In this document: positions 42,825 through 52,028 of the stretch, piece by piece
How the letters are laid out: every line of letters starts with the position of its first letter
How positions within the stretch are numbered: the stretch's first letter is position 1
NCBI GenBank assembly: GCA_022828225.1
Contig: JAJEJG010000013.1
Coordinates: forward strand, 248,001 to 312,000
Origin: Nitrospirales bacterium
Lineage (GTDB): Bacteria; Nitrospirota; Nitrospiria; Nitrospirales; UBA8639
Length of the DNA: 64,000 bases
Reading direction: 5' to 3'
The notes under the pieces: model-generated
The model's input: only the letters and a program-made list of their open reading frames with translations
Told to the model about the DNA's origin: nothing
Database searches by the model: none
Translations under genes and position numbers: made by a program

Positions 42825-43491
42825 GGTGTTGATTGCGGACGACCATCGCGTCGTACGTGAGGGCCTTTGCGCCATCCTGGAGACCAAGGAAGAAATCCAC
42901 ATCGTCGGCGAAGCCGGTGACGGCGGCGAAGCCGTGGAAAAAGCCAGGCAATTGCTGCCCGACGTGATCGTCATGGACGTGAGCATGCCGGGCATGACCG
43001 GCGTGGAAGCCACGCGGATCATCAAGCGGGAAATGCCGCATATCGGGATCATCGCCCTGACGATGTACGAGGATCATCAATACATTTTCGACCTGGTCCG
43101 GGCCGGGGCCACGGGCTACCTGCTGAAGGATTCGGATTCCACGGAAATCGTTGCGGCTATTCGCGCCATTTCCCGAGGGGAATCACTGATCCATCCGTCG
43201 GTGGCGAGCAAGATTCTCGCCGAATTTTCGTTGCTGGCTGAAGGCAAAGGCAAAAAGAAGTCCTTACTGGAACACGACCTCACGGAGCGCGAAATCACCG
43301 TCCTGCGACTGGTGGCGGACGGCAAGACCAACAAGGAAATCGCCAACGTGCTGGACCTCAGCGAGAAGACCGTGAAAAATCACGTCCGCAACATCTTCCA
43401 CAAACTCCACGTCTACGACCGCACCCAAGCCGCCATCCTGGCCATCCGAAAAGGCATCATCGAACTCGACCCGCACCCCGACCGTACTTGA
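42808..43491 (+). CDS. NarL/FixJ-type response regulator
   Basis: The 227-residue protein has a receiver domain with the acidic pocket DD at 11-12, phospho-acceptor D57 (VIVMDVSMPG) and Lys in YLLKDSDS. A LuxR-type helix-turn-helix follows (LTEREITVLRLVADGKTNKE; LDLSEKTVKNHVRNIF). It overlaps the upstream kinase gene, so this is a cognate pair acting as a DNA-binding output. The targets are not visible. Confidence 0.93.
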   Translation: MAKKIKVLIADDHRVVREGLCAILETKEEIHIVGEAGDGGEAVEKARQLLPDVIVMDVSMPGMTGVEATRIIKREMPHIGIIALTMYEDHQYIFDLVRAGATGYLLKDSDSTEIVAAIRAISRGESLIHPSVASKILAEFSLLAEGKGKKKSLLEHDLTEREITVLRLVADGKTNKEIANVLDLSEKTVKNHVRNIFHKLHVYDRTQAAILAIRKGIIELDPHPDRT

Positions 43492-43523
43492 TACGAAACG
43501 AACGTAGGGAACAACGATCGTTG

Positions 43524-43560
43524 ATCTCCACTAACGGGAGAGGGCAGGGTGAGGGGGTTA
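43524..43560. repeat. Family D unit
   Basis: CTCCACTAACGGGAGAGGGC followed by AGGGTGAGGGG resembles the CCCTCTCC...GGAGAGGG...GGGTGAGGG units at 52668 and 54824. It lies between the response regulator and the PIN toxin. Confidence 0.5.
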
Positions 43561-43603
43561 GTCGGAGTAGGTGGGATTCGCGTTGCGTGATCCGACAAGC
43601 TGG

Positions 43604-43972
43604 CTAAGAAGCCAGCGGAACAACTTTCGAGCGCCGGATGACGCGGTCGCGCGTGAGTAGCGGCACGCTGTGCACCACGCTGGTAGCGGCAATGATCTCG
43701 TCCGCCGGGTCGCTCTCGAAGTCGAGACGGGTCGATTCCCGTGCAACGGCTAGGTCGATCGGCCACACGTGCACGCGGTTCAATATTCGCGCCACGTCGC
43801 GGTCGTCTAGGTCCATATCTATCCGGCCGAGTTGAACGAGCTTGGCCAACTCCCACAACACGATGGCAGAAACGGACCATCTGTTCCGCGCCAACAAGTC
43901 TTGCTCGGCCGTCCGGAGTTCGCCGCTGACCGCGAGGACAAAGATATGCGTATCAAGATTGAGCATCCGCAT
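43604..43972 (-). CDS. PIN-domain toxin (VapC-like ribonuclease)
   Basis: The 122-residue protein has the PIN acidic residues: D in MLNLDTHIFV, E in SAIVLWELAKL, and D in the FESDPADEIIAATS region, which would hold Mg2+ in an RNase site. The gene follows and overlaps a Phd/YefM-type antitoxin, a common toxin-antitoxin arrangement. The ATG at 43972 is used; a second ATG two codons later (43966) is equally possible. Confidence 0.85.
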   Translation of the reverse strand: MRMLNLDTHIFVLAVSGELRTAEQDLLARNRWSVSAIVLWELAKLVQLGRIDMDLDDRDVARILNRVHVWPIDLAVARESTRLDFESDPADEIIAATSVVHSVPLLTRDRVIRRSKVVPLAS

Positions 43973-44177
43973 CCCAGCGGAGGCCGGTCGTCAGGATACC
44001 GCCCCGAACCTTGATCTTGTGTTGCAGGCTGCCGATCAGGTCGGCGCATTGCTGGTCATAGGGTACGATGCGTGCGACCGGCTTGCCGTGCTTGGTGACG
44101 ACCAACCCTTCAGGATCAAGCCGGTCCAGTAACGCCAGGCACTGCTCCTTAAACTTTGCGGCTCCAATCGTTTTCAT
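43953..44177 (-). CDS. Phd/YefM-type antitoxin
   Basis: The 74-residue product starts MKTIGAAKFKEQCLALLD and contains VVTKHGKPVARIVP, the signature of prevent-host-death antitoxins that bind DNA and the toxin. A very good Shine-Dalgarno (AGGGAGGAG) precedes the ATG at 44177. Its stop lies within the toxin start region, so translation is coupled. The C-terminal half (IKVRGGILTTGLRWDADAQS) would bind the PIN toxin. Confidence 0.86.
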   Translation of the reverse strand: MKTIGAAKFKEQCLALLDRLDPEGLVVTKHGKPVARIVPYDQQCADLIGSLQHKIKVRGGILTTGLRWDADAQS

Positions 44178-44377
44178 GTCACTCCTCCCTTTTTTGGACA
44201 TATTATATGACTGGTCAGAATATTTGTCCATTAAAAATTGATGTTCAGGAACAGCAGAGCCAAAGGTTTTCGTTTGGTTAGGCGGTCGGCTCATTCCATT
44301 GTGTTCAGGGCGTCGCCTCGCTTGCGGGGCCGTTTCGCTTGGTGCTACCATTCTGTCCAGTCAAAGGAGAGCGTGGT

Positions 44378-44632
44378 ATGGCCAATGTGACGTTGTTAGT
44401 GTCCTCGACGTGTTCAGCCTGTCCTTCCGCCAAGAGCCTGTGGAAGCAGTTGCGGGTGAAGCACAGTTTCAGTTACCGGGAAATCGATATCAGTACCCCC
44501 GATGGTCAGGAACTGGCCGATCGCCACTCGGTGCGAGCTGTTCCTGCTACGATCATCAATGGGCGACTCACCTTTGTCGGCGTGCCCTCGCGGCAGAGCG
44601 CGGAAAAAGCGTTGAGTCAACGTCGGGGCTAA
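44378..44632 (+). CDS. Thioredoxin/glutaredoxin-fold protein with a CSAC site
   Basis: The 84-residue protein has the fold start VTLLVSSTCSACPSAKSLWK with a CxxC redox site, a cis-Pro in VRAVPATIINGRL and the final helix SAEKALSQRRG. It resembles small thioredoxins of the glutaredoxin/NrdH-like type with a Thr before Cys. A clear AAAGGAG ribosome-binding site precedes ATG. Its partner is unknown; it may reduce a disulfide in the cytoplasm. Confidence 0.8.
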   Translation: MANVTLLVSSTCSACPSAKSLWKQLRVKHSFSYREIDISTPDGQELADRHSVRAVPATIINGRLTFVGVPSRQSAEKALSQRRG

Positions 44633-44670
44633 CCTTTAAGCCGCTGCCCGCGGCGTCAGGGGTCCTCCCA

Positions 44671-44856
44671 ATGAGCACCTCCCTCCCGTTTGGGATGGAT
44701 GAAGAGGATCTGGAGCTTGAACTTCCGATCCTGCCCCCCCGCCAAGCCGCCAAGCCGCCCGACTGTCCGTTCTGTGGCGAGCCCATGACTTTTATCGATG
44801 CGGAATGGGGCTGCGCGGACTGTAACGGGGAACTGATCGGTCCTGAGACGGGATAA
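44671..44856 (+). CDS. Small zinc-ribbon-like protein
   Basis: The 61-residue frame has two Cys pairs, CPFC and CADC, with an acidic start (MDEEDLELELPILPP). This suggests a single zinc ribbon. It lies 38 bp after the redox protein and before addB. The function is unknown. Coding is supported by the Cys spacing and similar codon use, but the ribosome-binding site is weak. Confidence 0.55.
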   Translation: MSTSLPFGMDEEDLELELPILPPRQAAKPPDCPFCGEPMTFIDAEWGCADCNGELIGPETG

Positions 44857-44919
44857 GACAGCCGCCGATTCGTGACCCTGGCCCGCGTGTGACGCGGACG
44901 CGTCGCTTCTCTTCCTGCC

Positions 44920-47900
44920 ATGCTGCACGTCGTTACGGGTCTCTTTCAGCCGGATCTGGAACAAGCCTTAGCCTCCGACTTTCGTTCGTTTACCGCCCCG
45001 CCTTCGCCGCCGTGTCTGATCCTCGTCCCCTCCGAAAGTCTACGCGCGCACCTCAAGTGGACCTTCTGCATTGAGAAGGGCCTGCCTCTTTTCAACGTTC
45101 ACCTTCTGACGTTTCACCAGTTGGCTGCGCGGTTGTTGGAAGAACAGGGCCGGCAAGTTACGGCCCGGCTGCGGGGCGAGTCCTTCTTCCGTGAATGGGT
45201 GCACCAACGGCTGCGCAAGCGAGACACGGATTTCGCCGGACTCAACGAACTTGCCTCGATGCCCGGTGGATGGGCTGCCCTCTGGGCCACACTCAAGGAC
45301 CTCAAGGACGCGAGAGTAGACGCCGACGCGGTGCTGGAAGCGTTCGGCCAAAGCCCGTTCTCGGCGGATCGCAGGCTGCAAGCGGTGATCCGTTTGTACC
45401 GGACCTGGTGCAAAGACCAAGACCATCATTCGTTGTATGACCATGACGACGTCGCGGTGTTGGCGCTCGACCTGGTCTCCGAGTCTTCGTGGCTTCGGCA
45501 ACAGGCCCGTATCTTTTACTATGGATTTTATGATTTGACCCAGGGACAACTGGATCTCTTTCAAACGATCGTCAGGCAATACCCCGCCACGTTGTACTTT
45601 CCGTTACTCGATCAACATCCGGCCTTTCGCTTCGCCCAGCAGTTCTTCGATCAGCACGTCCGCGGACTCGCCACGGGTTCGATCGAACACAAGGTCGAGA
45701 CCGCGTCTCCGTTTCGAAATCTGTTCGATCCGTCACCGGAGTCCAGGTCTCAAAAGGTCGACGTGCCCGAGGAGCCGGCCGCGGACAATGCCGGTACAGG
45801 GCGAACCGGGGCGCAAAGGTCCTGTCGCCTTATCACGGTCTCGGGCGCGAACGACGAGATTGACGTGGTGGCCAAAGAAATCCTGGCCCTGGTGCAGGAG
45901 CGAGGGATTCCGTTTTACGACGTCGGCGTGGTGGGGCGGACGTTGGCCGGATATGAAGACGTGCTGCCTCGCGTCTTTTCGGCACATGGTATCCCCTTTC
46001 AGGCGACACTGCGCCGGCCTTTGACCCAGTATCCGTTTTCCCAAATCCTGTTGCGTCTCCTCGGTCTTCGTCTTCCCGAATCCGACCGGAATGCGACCTT
46101 TGACGTGTTGCATTCTCCATTCGTGAATTGGCAGACCTTCTACCCCGACCTCGCGACCCCGCGTCCCGGCGTGTGGGAACAGTTGAGCCGTGAAATCGGG
46201 ATCGAGCAGGGCTTGCAAGAGCGCGAGCGGTTGCCCCGGTTTTTTGAAACCGGGGTTCCCATGCCGCACAAGAGAAGACAAGGTGAGTATACGATAGTCG
46301 GTGAAGAGGTCCGTAGTCTTTGGCACGTGCTGGACCGGTTAGCCCGGCTCCTTGACGCCTTCCCGGAAGAAGCGGGATGGGAGGTCTTCACGGATGGGGC
46401 CTTGGCTCTTATGGACCGAATCCTGTTGAGTCCGTCACAGGACATTTCGGATCGTGAATTGAAGATTTTGGATCGGGAATCGGCAGGAAACAATCAAGAA
46501 TCCGCAATCAAAAATCCACAATTGGAAGTGTATCAGGCGGTCCGGGAATGTTTGGAAGAGATCCGGGCGCTTGCCGACATCAGCGGGCCGGTCCGGTATG
46601 CGGAGTTCCACTCCACGCTGACGCGGTTCATGGAAGAACGGCTCGTGCGGAATCCTTCGCAAGCGGAGAACGGGGTGCGGGTGGTCGATGCCATGGCAGC
46701 TAGGGGGCTGTCCTTTCGCTACCTGTTCGTGATCGGGCTGACGGATCACGTCTTTCCCCGGCATATTCGAGAGGACGGGTTTTTCCGGGATTCGGCGCGC
46801 CGGTTCCTGGAGGAACACCTGGGGTTCAAGATCCAAGAAAAGACCAGAGGGTACGACGAGGAAAAATTACTGTTCTACCTGTTGATGCACGCGGCGCGGG
46901 AGGGCGTCACGCTGGTGGCGCAACGGTCGGACGAGGAGGGCCGGACGACGATCCCGTCCTGGTACGTGCAGGAAGTGGGACGCTACGTGCCGGGCCTTGC
47001 TGCCGTGGACGTGCCGAGATCCTCGCTTCACAAACCTCAAGCCATTACGTACGTCGACGAGGCGCGCTGGACGCCCCGCGAGCGGCTCGTACGACACGTG
47101 TTGCAACGCCATGAACCTGTCCGGGTTGCGGCCGAGGAACCGGCGTGGTGGCGGATGCTGGAAAACGGGCTGGCGGCACTCCGCGATCAGGAGAGCGACC
47201 GGCCTCACCTGAATGCCTACGATGGTGTGACCGGGCCTCTTCCCGAATATTGGAAGGGTCTGGCTCTGTCGGCGACCAGCCTTCAACGCTATGCCACCTG
47301 TCCCTTTCAATACTTCGTCCGGAACGTGCTGGGTCTTCACGTGTCGAGGCCGTCGTCCCGAAGTCAGGGGCCGGGCGCGTTGGAAGTGGGAACGTTGCTC
47401 CACGAGATTTTAGGCAAGTGGTACGACCGGTTGGTGCAACACGGGTGGTTTGCACAGGAAGCCCCTCCTGACTTCAAGCCGCTGGGCATCCTGAAGCAGG
47501 TGGCGGAGACGGCGTTCCGGGAGTTTGAACAACGGAACCCGGTCGGGCCCGCGCTCTTGTGGGAGATGCGACAGGAACAGATTATGACGCTGCTCGAACG
47601 GATCTTCGAGCAAGACAAACGTGAACTGGGAAACGAATGGCGCCCGATCCTGTTTGAGGAGCCCGTGAAAGGGGAGATACCGGTAAAGGTCGCGAAGGGG
47701 ATGGTGGCGTTTCCCATGACCGGCCAACTCGACCGGGTGGATTGGTCGTCCTCCCGGCGCCGGTATCGGATCATTGATTATAAATTTACCGAGGGCGGCG
47801 TGATGTCGGACAAGGAGTTGGTCAGGGCGGTTGTGCAGGGAACTCGCCTGCAACCGCTGCTCTATATGGAATTGGCCGGGCAAGGGATCCAACCGTTGTT

Positions 47901-48312
47901 GGAACAAAAGCTCAGGCTGGGCAAGGACGGGCAGGCCACTGTAGAGGGCGGCCCCTGCGCCGCCTCAGTCTGTGCAGGCGTCTGGTTTTACGTCGTGGCG
48001 CCTGGGGAACTTCCGGAGGACCAGGGGTTTGCTCCCGTGGCCTTTTCAGCGGAAACGCGGGCAGGCGTCGCGCCACAAACCGAGACGCTGATGACTACGC
48101 TGGTCGAGGGGATCCAACAAGGAAAGTTTTTCATCGTGCCGGGGCGGCATTGCGACTGGTGCGACGTGCGGGCGGTGTGTCACCGGACCCATCCGGCCAG
48201 CGCCCGGCGTGCGCGGGAGGATTACAAGCAGATCCGGGCGCATCGAGACGTTCGCCGACAGCAGCCCCCGAAGCCGCCCGCCAAGACCTCTGAAAAGGAA
48301 AATGACTCGTGA
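44920..48312 (+). CDS. addB: AddB-type subunit of the AddAB helicase-nuclease
   Basis: The 1130-residue protein fits AddB: an N-terminal helicase-like region with degenerate motifs, used for Chi recognition in known AddB proteins, and a C-terminal RecB-type nuclease. Four Cys of the 4Fe-4S staple are visible: C794 in ATCPFQYF and C1078-x2-C1081-x5-C1087 near the end. The nuclease motif is YRIIDYKF. AddAB resects double-strand breaks for RecA loading. The stop overlaps addA. Near residues 511-535 a short in-frame insert of repeat-like DNA is seen (see the repeat at 46450). Confidence 0.9.
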   Translation: MLHVVTGLFQPDLEQALASDFRSFTAPPSPPCLILVPSESLRAHLKWTFCIEKGLPLFNVHLLTFHQLAARLLEEQGRQVTARLRGESFFREWVHQRLRKRDTDFAGLNELASMPGGWAALWATLKDLKDARVDADAVLEAFGQSPFSADRRLQAVIRLYRTWCKDQDHHSLYDHDDVAVLALDLVSESSWLRQQARIFYYGFYDLTQGQLDLFQTIVRQYPATLYFPLLDQHPAFRFAQQFFDQHVRGLATGSIEHKVETASPFRNLFDPSPESRSQKVDVPEEPAADNAGTGRTGAQRSCRLITVSGANDEIDVVAKEILALVQERGIPFYDVGVVGRTLAGYEDVLPRVFSAHGIPFQATLRRPLTQYPFSQILLRLLGLRLPESDRNATFDVLHSPFVNWQTFYPDLATPRPGVWEQLSREIGIEQGLQERERLPRFFETGVPMPHKRRQGEYTIVGEEVRSLWHVLDRLARLLDAFPEEAGWEVFTDGALALMDRILLSPSQDISDRELKILDRESAGNNQESAIKNPQLEVYQAVRECLEEIRALADISGPVRYAEFHSTLTRFMEERLVRNPSQAENGVRVVDAMAARGLSFRYLFVIGLTDHVFPRHIREDGFFRDSARRFLEEHLGFKIQEKTRGYDEEKLLFYLLMHAAREGVTLVAQRSDEEGRTTIPSWYVQEVGRYVPGLAAVDVPRSSLHKPQAITYVDEARWTPRERLVRHVLQRHEPVRVAAEEPAWWRMLENGLAALRDQESDRPHLNAYDGVTGPLPEYWKGLALSATSLQRYATCPFQYFVRNVLGLHVSRPSSRSQGPGALEVGTLLHEILGKWYDRLVQHGWFAQEAPPDFKPLGILKQVAETAFREFEQRNPVGPALLWEMRQEQIMTLLERIFEQDKRELGNEWRPILFEEPVKGEIPVKVAKGMVAFPMTGQLDRVDWSSSRRRYRIIDYKFTEGGVMSDKELVRAVVQGTRLQPLLYMELAGQGIQPLLEQKLRLGKDGQATVEGGPCAASVCAGVWFYVVAPGELPEDQGFAPVAFSAETRAGVAPQTETLMTTLVEGIQQGKFFIVPGRHCDWCDVRAVCHRTHPASARRAREDYKQIRAHRDVRRQQPPKPPAKTSEKENDS
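46450..46526 (+). repeat. A+T-rich repeat-like insert inside addB
   Basis: The segment contains GATCGTGAATTGAAGATTTT and ATCCGCAATCAAAAATCCAC, partly complementary and very different in composition from the surrounding G+C-rich gene. It adds about 26 polar residues (ILDRESAGNNQESAIKNPQL) without breaking the frame. It resembles the GATTGCGGATTTTTGATTG-type interspersed repeats seen in other bacterial genomes. Confidence 0.5.
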
Positions 48313-51300
48313 AGGCGGCAAAGTCGTGAAAGAAATACATTCTCTTCCCGACAGCCACGCTCGCCATAGCGCCGTCACGGCTTCGGGGACCAACGTCGTG
48401 GTGACCGCGGGGGCGGGCACGGGCAAGACCTCGCTACTCATCGATCGCATCCTCCACCTGTTGACCCGGGGCCGAGATCGGCTGTCATTGACGCAGATCG
48501 TCGCCGTCACCTTTACCAACAAGGCGGCCAGTGAACTGAAGCTGCGGATGCGGCACCGTCTGCGGCTCATGAAGGATCTGGCCACGGGCCGGTCTGCCGG
48601 GGATGAACTCCACGATTATGAAATCCGGTCGATCCGGACGCTTCAAGAAACCTCGGGATTGACCGACGAAGAATTGGCCGCGGTGAGCGACGAGGCCATG
48701 CGTGAGGTGGAGCGGGCGCACATTGAAACCATTCACAGTTTTGCCGGTCACCTCTTGCGGCTGTATCCCGTGGAAGCCGGCGTGGATCCGTCGTTTCAGG
48801 AAGACGACGGTACGCGATTTCACGAGCATTTTGATCACGAGTGGGACCAGTGGGTGCAGCGTGAATTGGGCGCGGGCGGGCGCCGGCATGACGTCTGGCG
48901 GGGGGTGCTGGCGCACTTCGGCCTGGACGACGTGAAACAACTCGCACAGGCCTTGACGGATGAATTGATCCCCTTGTCCGGAATTCGCACCTCACAACCT
49001 GCGGTCACGCCGCATCTGCGATCCTGGCTGGCGACCCTACGCGACCGCGGCCACCTGTTGAAGGAACGGTATCAAGGCACCCAGAAGATCAATCGTCTGC
49101 TCGATGCCGCGGTCTCGTTGTTGGCGGGCGTGGAAATGAACGGCATGTTGCGGCCGCAAGATGCCGACGAGGCTGTCGTGCTTCAACAGCCGATTCCTTC
49201 GAAGACGAAGGCCTGGACCGAGGAGGACCATGAAGAAGCCAAGGGGGTGATCAAGGTCGCCCAGGCGATTGCACAGTCGGGTTCGGAATCCTTATGGGAC
49301 GCGGTGGAACTCCTGTCCCCGTTTGTGGTTCATTGCCGGTCCTCGTTTGTGGAGAAGGGGCTGGTGTCCTTTAACGGTTTGCTGGCGCGGGCGCGGGCCT
49401 TGCTACGGGACCACCCGCACGTGCGCGCCGAATTGAAGGAGCAGTACCAGGCGATTATCGTCGATGAATTTCAGGATACCGACCCGGTCCAATACGAGAT
49501 CATCCTGTTTTTGGCCGAGGCCAAGGGCGCCGAAGCCCGTGAATGGCATCGCGTGCAACCGGCGCCGGGCAAATTGTTTATCGTGGGCGATCCCAAGCAA
49601 TCCATTTATGCGTTTCGGCGGGCGGATATCGAAGCCTACGATACCGTTGTCCGCGATCACGTCCTGGCGCCGGCAGCCAAAGGTGAGCGGTATGCGTTGC
49701 AGGGAAATTTTCGGACCCACGCCCAATTGCTCGATCCCGTGAACCGCTGTTGCGCGAATGTGTTCCCGGCCGCTGCCGTCGAAGGGCTGCAACCTCCGTA
49801 CGAACCGCTCCTGCCCGTGCCGTCGGACTCGCTGCCCTTGCCTCACGAACGGATGGAACTCCGCCTCGTCACCCTGGCGCAGGAGGACGCGGACGCGGAG
49901 ACGGCCGGCCGGGCGGAGGCGGATGCCCTGGCGCGCTGGCTGCGCGATGACGTCCTGGAAAAAGAATCCCTGCTCATGGGGGGACGTGCGGTGCCCATCC
50001 AGCCACGCCACGTGGCGATCCTCTTCCGAACGTTCGCCCATCTGCGAATCTGCCTGGAAGCCTTTCGGCGGCACCACCTGCCTTGCCTGGCCGACGGAGA
50101 AAAACATTTTTATGAACGGCAGGAGGTGATCGATTGCAGCTTGGTGTGGCGCGTCCTGATGGATCTCCGTGATGAACTGGCCGCGGTAGGGGTGTTGCGG
50201 TCTCCCTACGGAGGCTGCTCCGACGTGGAGATCGAATCCATCGTGCAACGGGGATTCCCGGATGATTGGGCACACGAGTCGTCCCTCACGCGTCTGCCGC
50301 CGATTTTTACGCTCCTCCATTCATTGCACGCGGAGATCCAGGCGCTTCCGGTTCCGGAAGCGATCCAGTACGTGTTCCAAGCGCTGCCCCTCGCCGAATT
50401 GGCCGCGGCTTCCATCGACGGCGAACATGCCTTGGCCAACGTGCTCAAACTCCGGGACGTGATGTTGGCGCTGGCCGTGCGATCCGGGTTGACGCTTCGG
50501 GAAATCGTTCGCCAAGTGGAGCAGTGGGTGGACGACCCGCCGGCTGAGGGAGAACGGCCTCTTGTGGAAGAAGGTTTCACGTCTCAGGGTTCGGGCGGTG
50601 CGATCCGGTTGTTGACCATCCACAAGGCCAAAGGGCTGGAATTTCCCATGGTGATTGTTGCGGGCCTGCACCGGGACGTGGACCATCGTAAAGACCCGGT
50701 CTGGACGTCGCACGACTGGCTGACCGACACCATCGGCCTCCGTCTCGGCCAGGCCGCCGACCTTGGAGGCATTTTTCTCGAAACCAAAGTCGCCGAACGA
50801 CAGCGAGCCGAACAGGTGCGGTTGCTCTACGTGGCCATGACGCGCGCGCAACGGCGTCTCGTGTTGTCCGCGGCGCTGCACGGGCAAGGGACGACCAGGA
50901 AGGGCGCGCTGCTGTCGTTAATCGCGCGCGGCCTGGATCTGGATGTGCCGGCCATGGTCGAGGCGGTCCAGGAACGGTCCCAATGCGACCATCCGGCGGG
51001 GAACGTGGCCGTGACCACGACCATCGTGCCGGCCCCCCAACCCGTAAAGCCTGTCCTGAGCAGAGTCGAAGGACCTGTCCTGAGCGACGTCGAAGGGAAG
51101 GCCCGGCCCGCTTCCCCCGCGTGGAAAGCCACCATGCCGGATAGCGCGGAGCACCAGCGCCGGTGGGATACGTGGTTTAAGCAAGGGGAGACGGCCTGCC
51201 GGACTCCGCAGTTCCTTTCCGCGACACGGTCCCTCATGGGTGACCCGCCGGAGCCGACGAACCTCGTTTCCCCGCAGAAGGCCTCCGGACAATCCAAGGA

Positions 51301-51868
51301 ACGAAGCATGGTCCTTCCGCGCAAGAAGGCGGCGTCGCAACCGGGCTCATCCGATCGAAGCGCAATCATCGGGACGTTGGCCCATCGTGTGTTGCACGGC
51401 TGGGATTTTTCCGCTGATCCGGCCACAATGCCAACGTGGATCGAAGCCTGTTTCCGTGCATACCTTCCAAACGAATCCGTCTCGGAGTCGGGTGACGTGT
51501 GTGCGGAATTGCAGGAGACCTTCGCGCGCTTCGTCGAGTCCGAACCGTATGCCGTGCTCCGGCAGGCGGACATTCTGGGCCGGGAGATTCCTTTCGCCGT
51601 TCCATGGGGGAGTCCGGGAGGAGAAGCGGGGCACATCGGGGCTTGCGTGATGGAAGGGGTGATCGACGTCCTGTATCGCCGGGATCAACAGATTTGGATT
51701 GCCGACTACAAGACGCACCGGGTAGACCAACGCTCCGCGGAGCAAGTCGTGCAGGAGTCCCGCGCACAAATGGAGGTCTATCGTCGAGCGGCCGAGTCGG
51801 CCTTGGCCCAGGGTCCTGTCCGGGCACAACTCATCTTTTTACGGAGTGGACTCGGCGTCGAGGTTTGA
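48302..51868 (+). CDS. addA: AddA-type helicase-nuclease subunit
   Basis: The 1188-residue protein has a UvrD-like motor and a RecB-type nuclease. Walker A is AGAGTGKT at residues 36-43. Further motifs are VTFTNKAASELKLRMR (Ia), IIVDEFQDTDPVQYEI (II), FIVGDPKQSIYAFR (III) and RLLYVAMTRAQRRLV (VI). The nuclease core is GVIDVLYR with D1122 and IADYKTH with D1135 and K1137. The ATG at 48302 overlaps the addB stop and has AAGGAAA before it. An in-frame pair of family C repeats lies between motor and nuclease. Confidence 0.92.
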   Translation: MTREGGKVVKEIHSLPDSHARHSAVTASGTNVVVTAGAGTGKTSLLIDRILHLLTRGRDRLSLTQIVAVTFTNKAASELKLRMRHRLRLMKDLATGRSAGDELHDYEIRSIRTLQETSGLTDEELAAVSDEAMREVERAHIETIHSFAGHLLRLYPVEAGVDPSFQEDDGTRFHEHFDHEWDQWVQRELGAGGRRHDVWRGVLAHFGLDDVKQLAQALTDELIPLSGIRTSQPAVTPHLRSWLATLRDRGHLLKERYQGTQKINRLLDAAVSLLAGVEMNGMLRPQDADEAVVLQQPIPSKTKAWTEEDHEEAKGVIKVAQAIAQSGSESLWDAVELLSPFVVHCRSSFVEKGLVSFNGLLARARALLRDHPHVRAELKEQYQAIIVDEFQDTDPVQYEIILFLAEAKGAEAREWHRVQPAPGKLFIVGDPKQSIYAFRRADIEAYDTVVRDHVLAPAAKGERYALQGNFRTHAQLLDPVNRCCANVFPAAAVEGLQPPYEPLLPVPSDSLPLPHERMELRLVTLAQEDADAETAGRAEADALARWLRDDVLEKESLLMGGRAVPIQPRHVAILFRTFAHLRICLEAFRRHHLPCLADGEKHFYERQEVIDCSLVWRVLMDLRDELAAVGVLRSPYGGCSDVEIESIVQRGFPDDWAHESSLTRLPPIFTLLHSLHAEIQALPVPEAIQYVFQALPLAELAAASIDGEHALANVLKLRDVMLALAVRSGLTLREIVRQVEQWVDDPPAEGERPLVEEGFTSQGSGGAIRLLTIHKAKGLEFPMVIVAGLHRDVDHRKDPVWTSHDWLTDTIGLRLGQAADLGGIFLETKVAERQRAEQVRLLYVAMTRAQRRLVLSAALHGQGTTRKGALLSLIARGLDLDVPAMVEAVQERSQCDHPAGNVAVTTTIVPAPQPVKPVLSRVEGPVLSDVEGKARPASPAWKATMPDSAEHQRRWDTWFKQGETACRTPQFLSATRSLMGDPPEPTNLVSPQKASGQSKERSMVLPRKKAASQPGSSDRSAIIGTLAHRVLHGWDFSADPATMPTWIEACFRAYLPNESVSESGDVCAELQETFARFVESEPYAVLRQADILGREIPFAVPWGSPGGEAGHIGACVMEGVIDVLYRRDQQIWIADYKTHRVDQRSAEQVVQESRAQMEVYRRAAESALAQGPVRAQLIFLRSGLGVEV
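51050..51096 (+). repeat. Two family C units inside addA
   Basis: CCTGTCCTGAGCAGAGTCGAAGG and CCTGTCCTGAGCGACGTCGAAGG lie in tandem within the coding frame, giving PVLSRVEGPVLSDVEG. They fall in the linker between the helicase and nuclease domains, where an insert is easily tolerated. Confidence 0.8.
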
Positions 51869-51937
51869 GTAGGATAATGGATTGTTGAAGCGTCTGGTTG
51901 AGTTGCCATTGGTCATACTTGTACGAAATTGTACGAA

Positions 51938-52012
51938 ACCACTCATTCGTTGACAGTTTCGGCCCCGCTTTTCCCCTCCTTTGTAAGGAGGGGTGAAGGG
52001 GAGGTAGAGGGA
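51938..52012. repeat. Half family A element
   Basis: This copy keeps the left end (CACTCATTCGTTGACAG) and left hairpin arm (CCCCTCCTTTGTAAGGAGGGG) with the GAGGTAGAGG tail but has no right half. Its purine-rich end runs into the AGGAGAAC ribosome-binding site of the next gene. Confidence 0.7.
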
Positions 52013-52028
52013 GGAAAGGAGAACGTTC

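Noticed and set aside
44920-51868. Phage-defence helicase-nuclease pair
   Set aside because: The AddB Fe-S Cys pattern and the addB-addA order identify the standard recombination repair complex.
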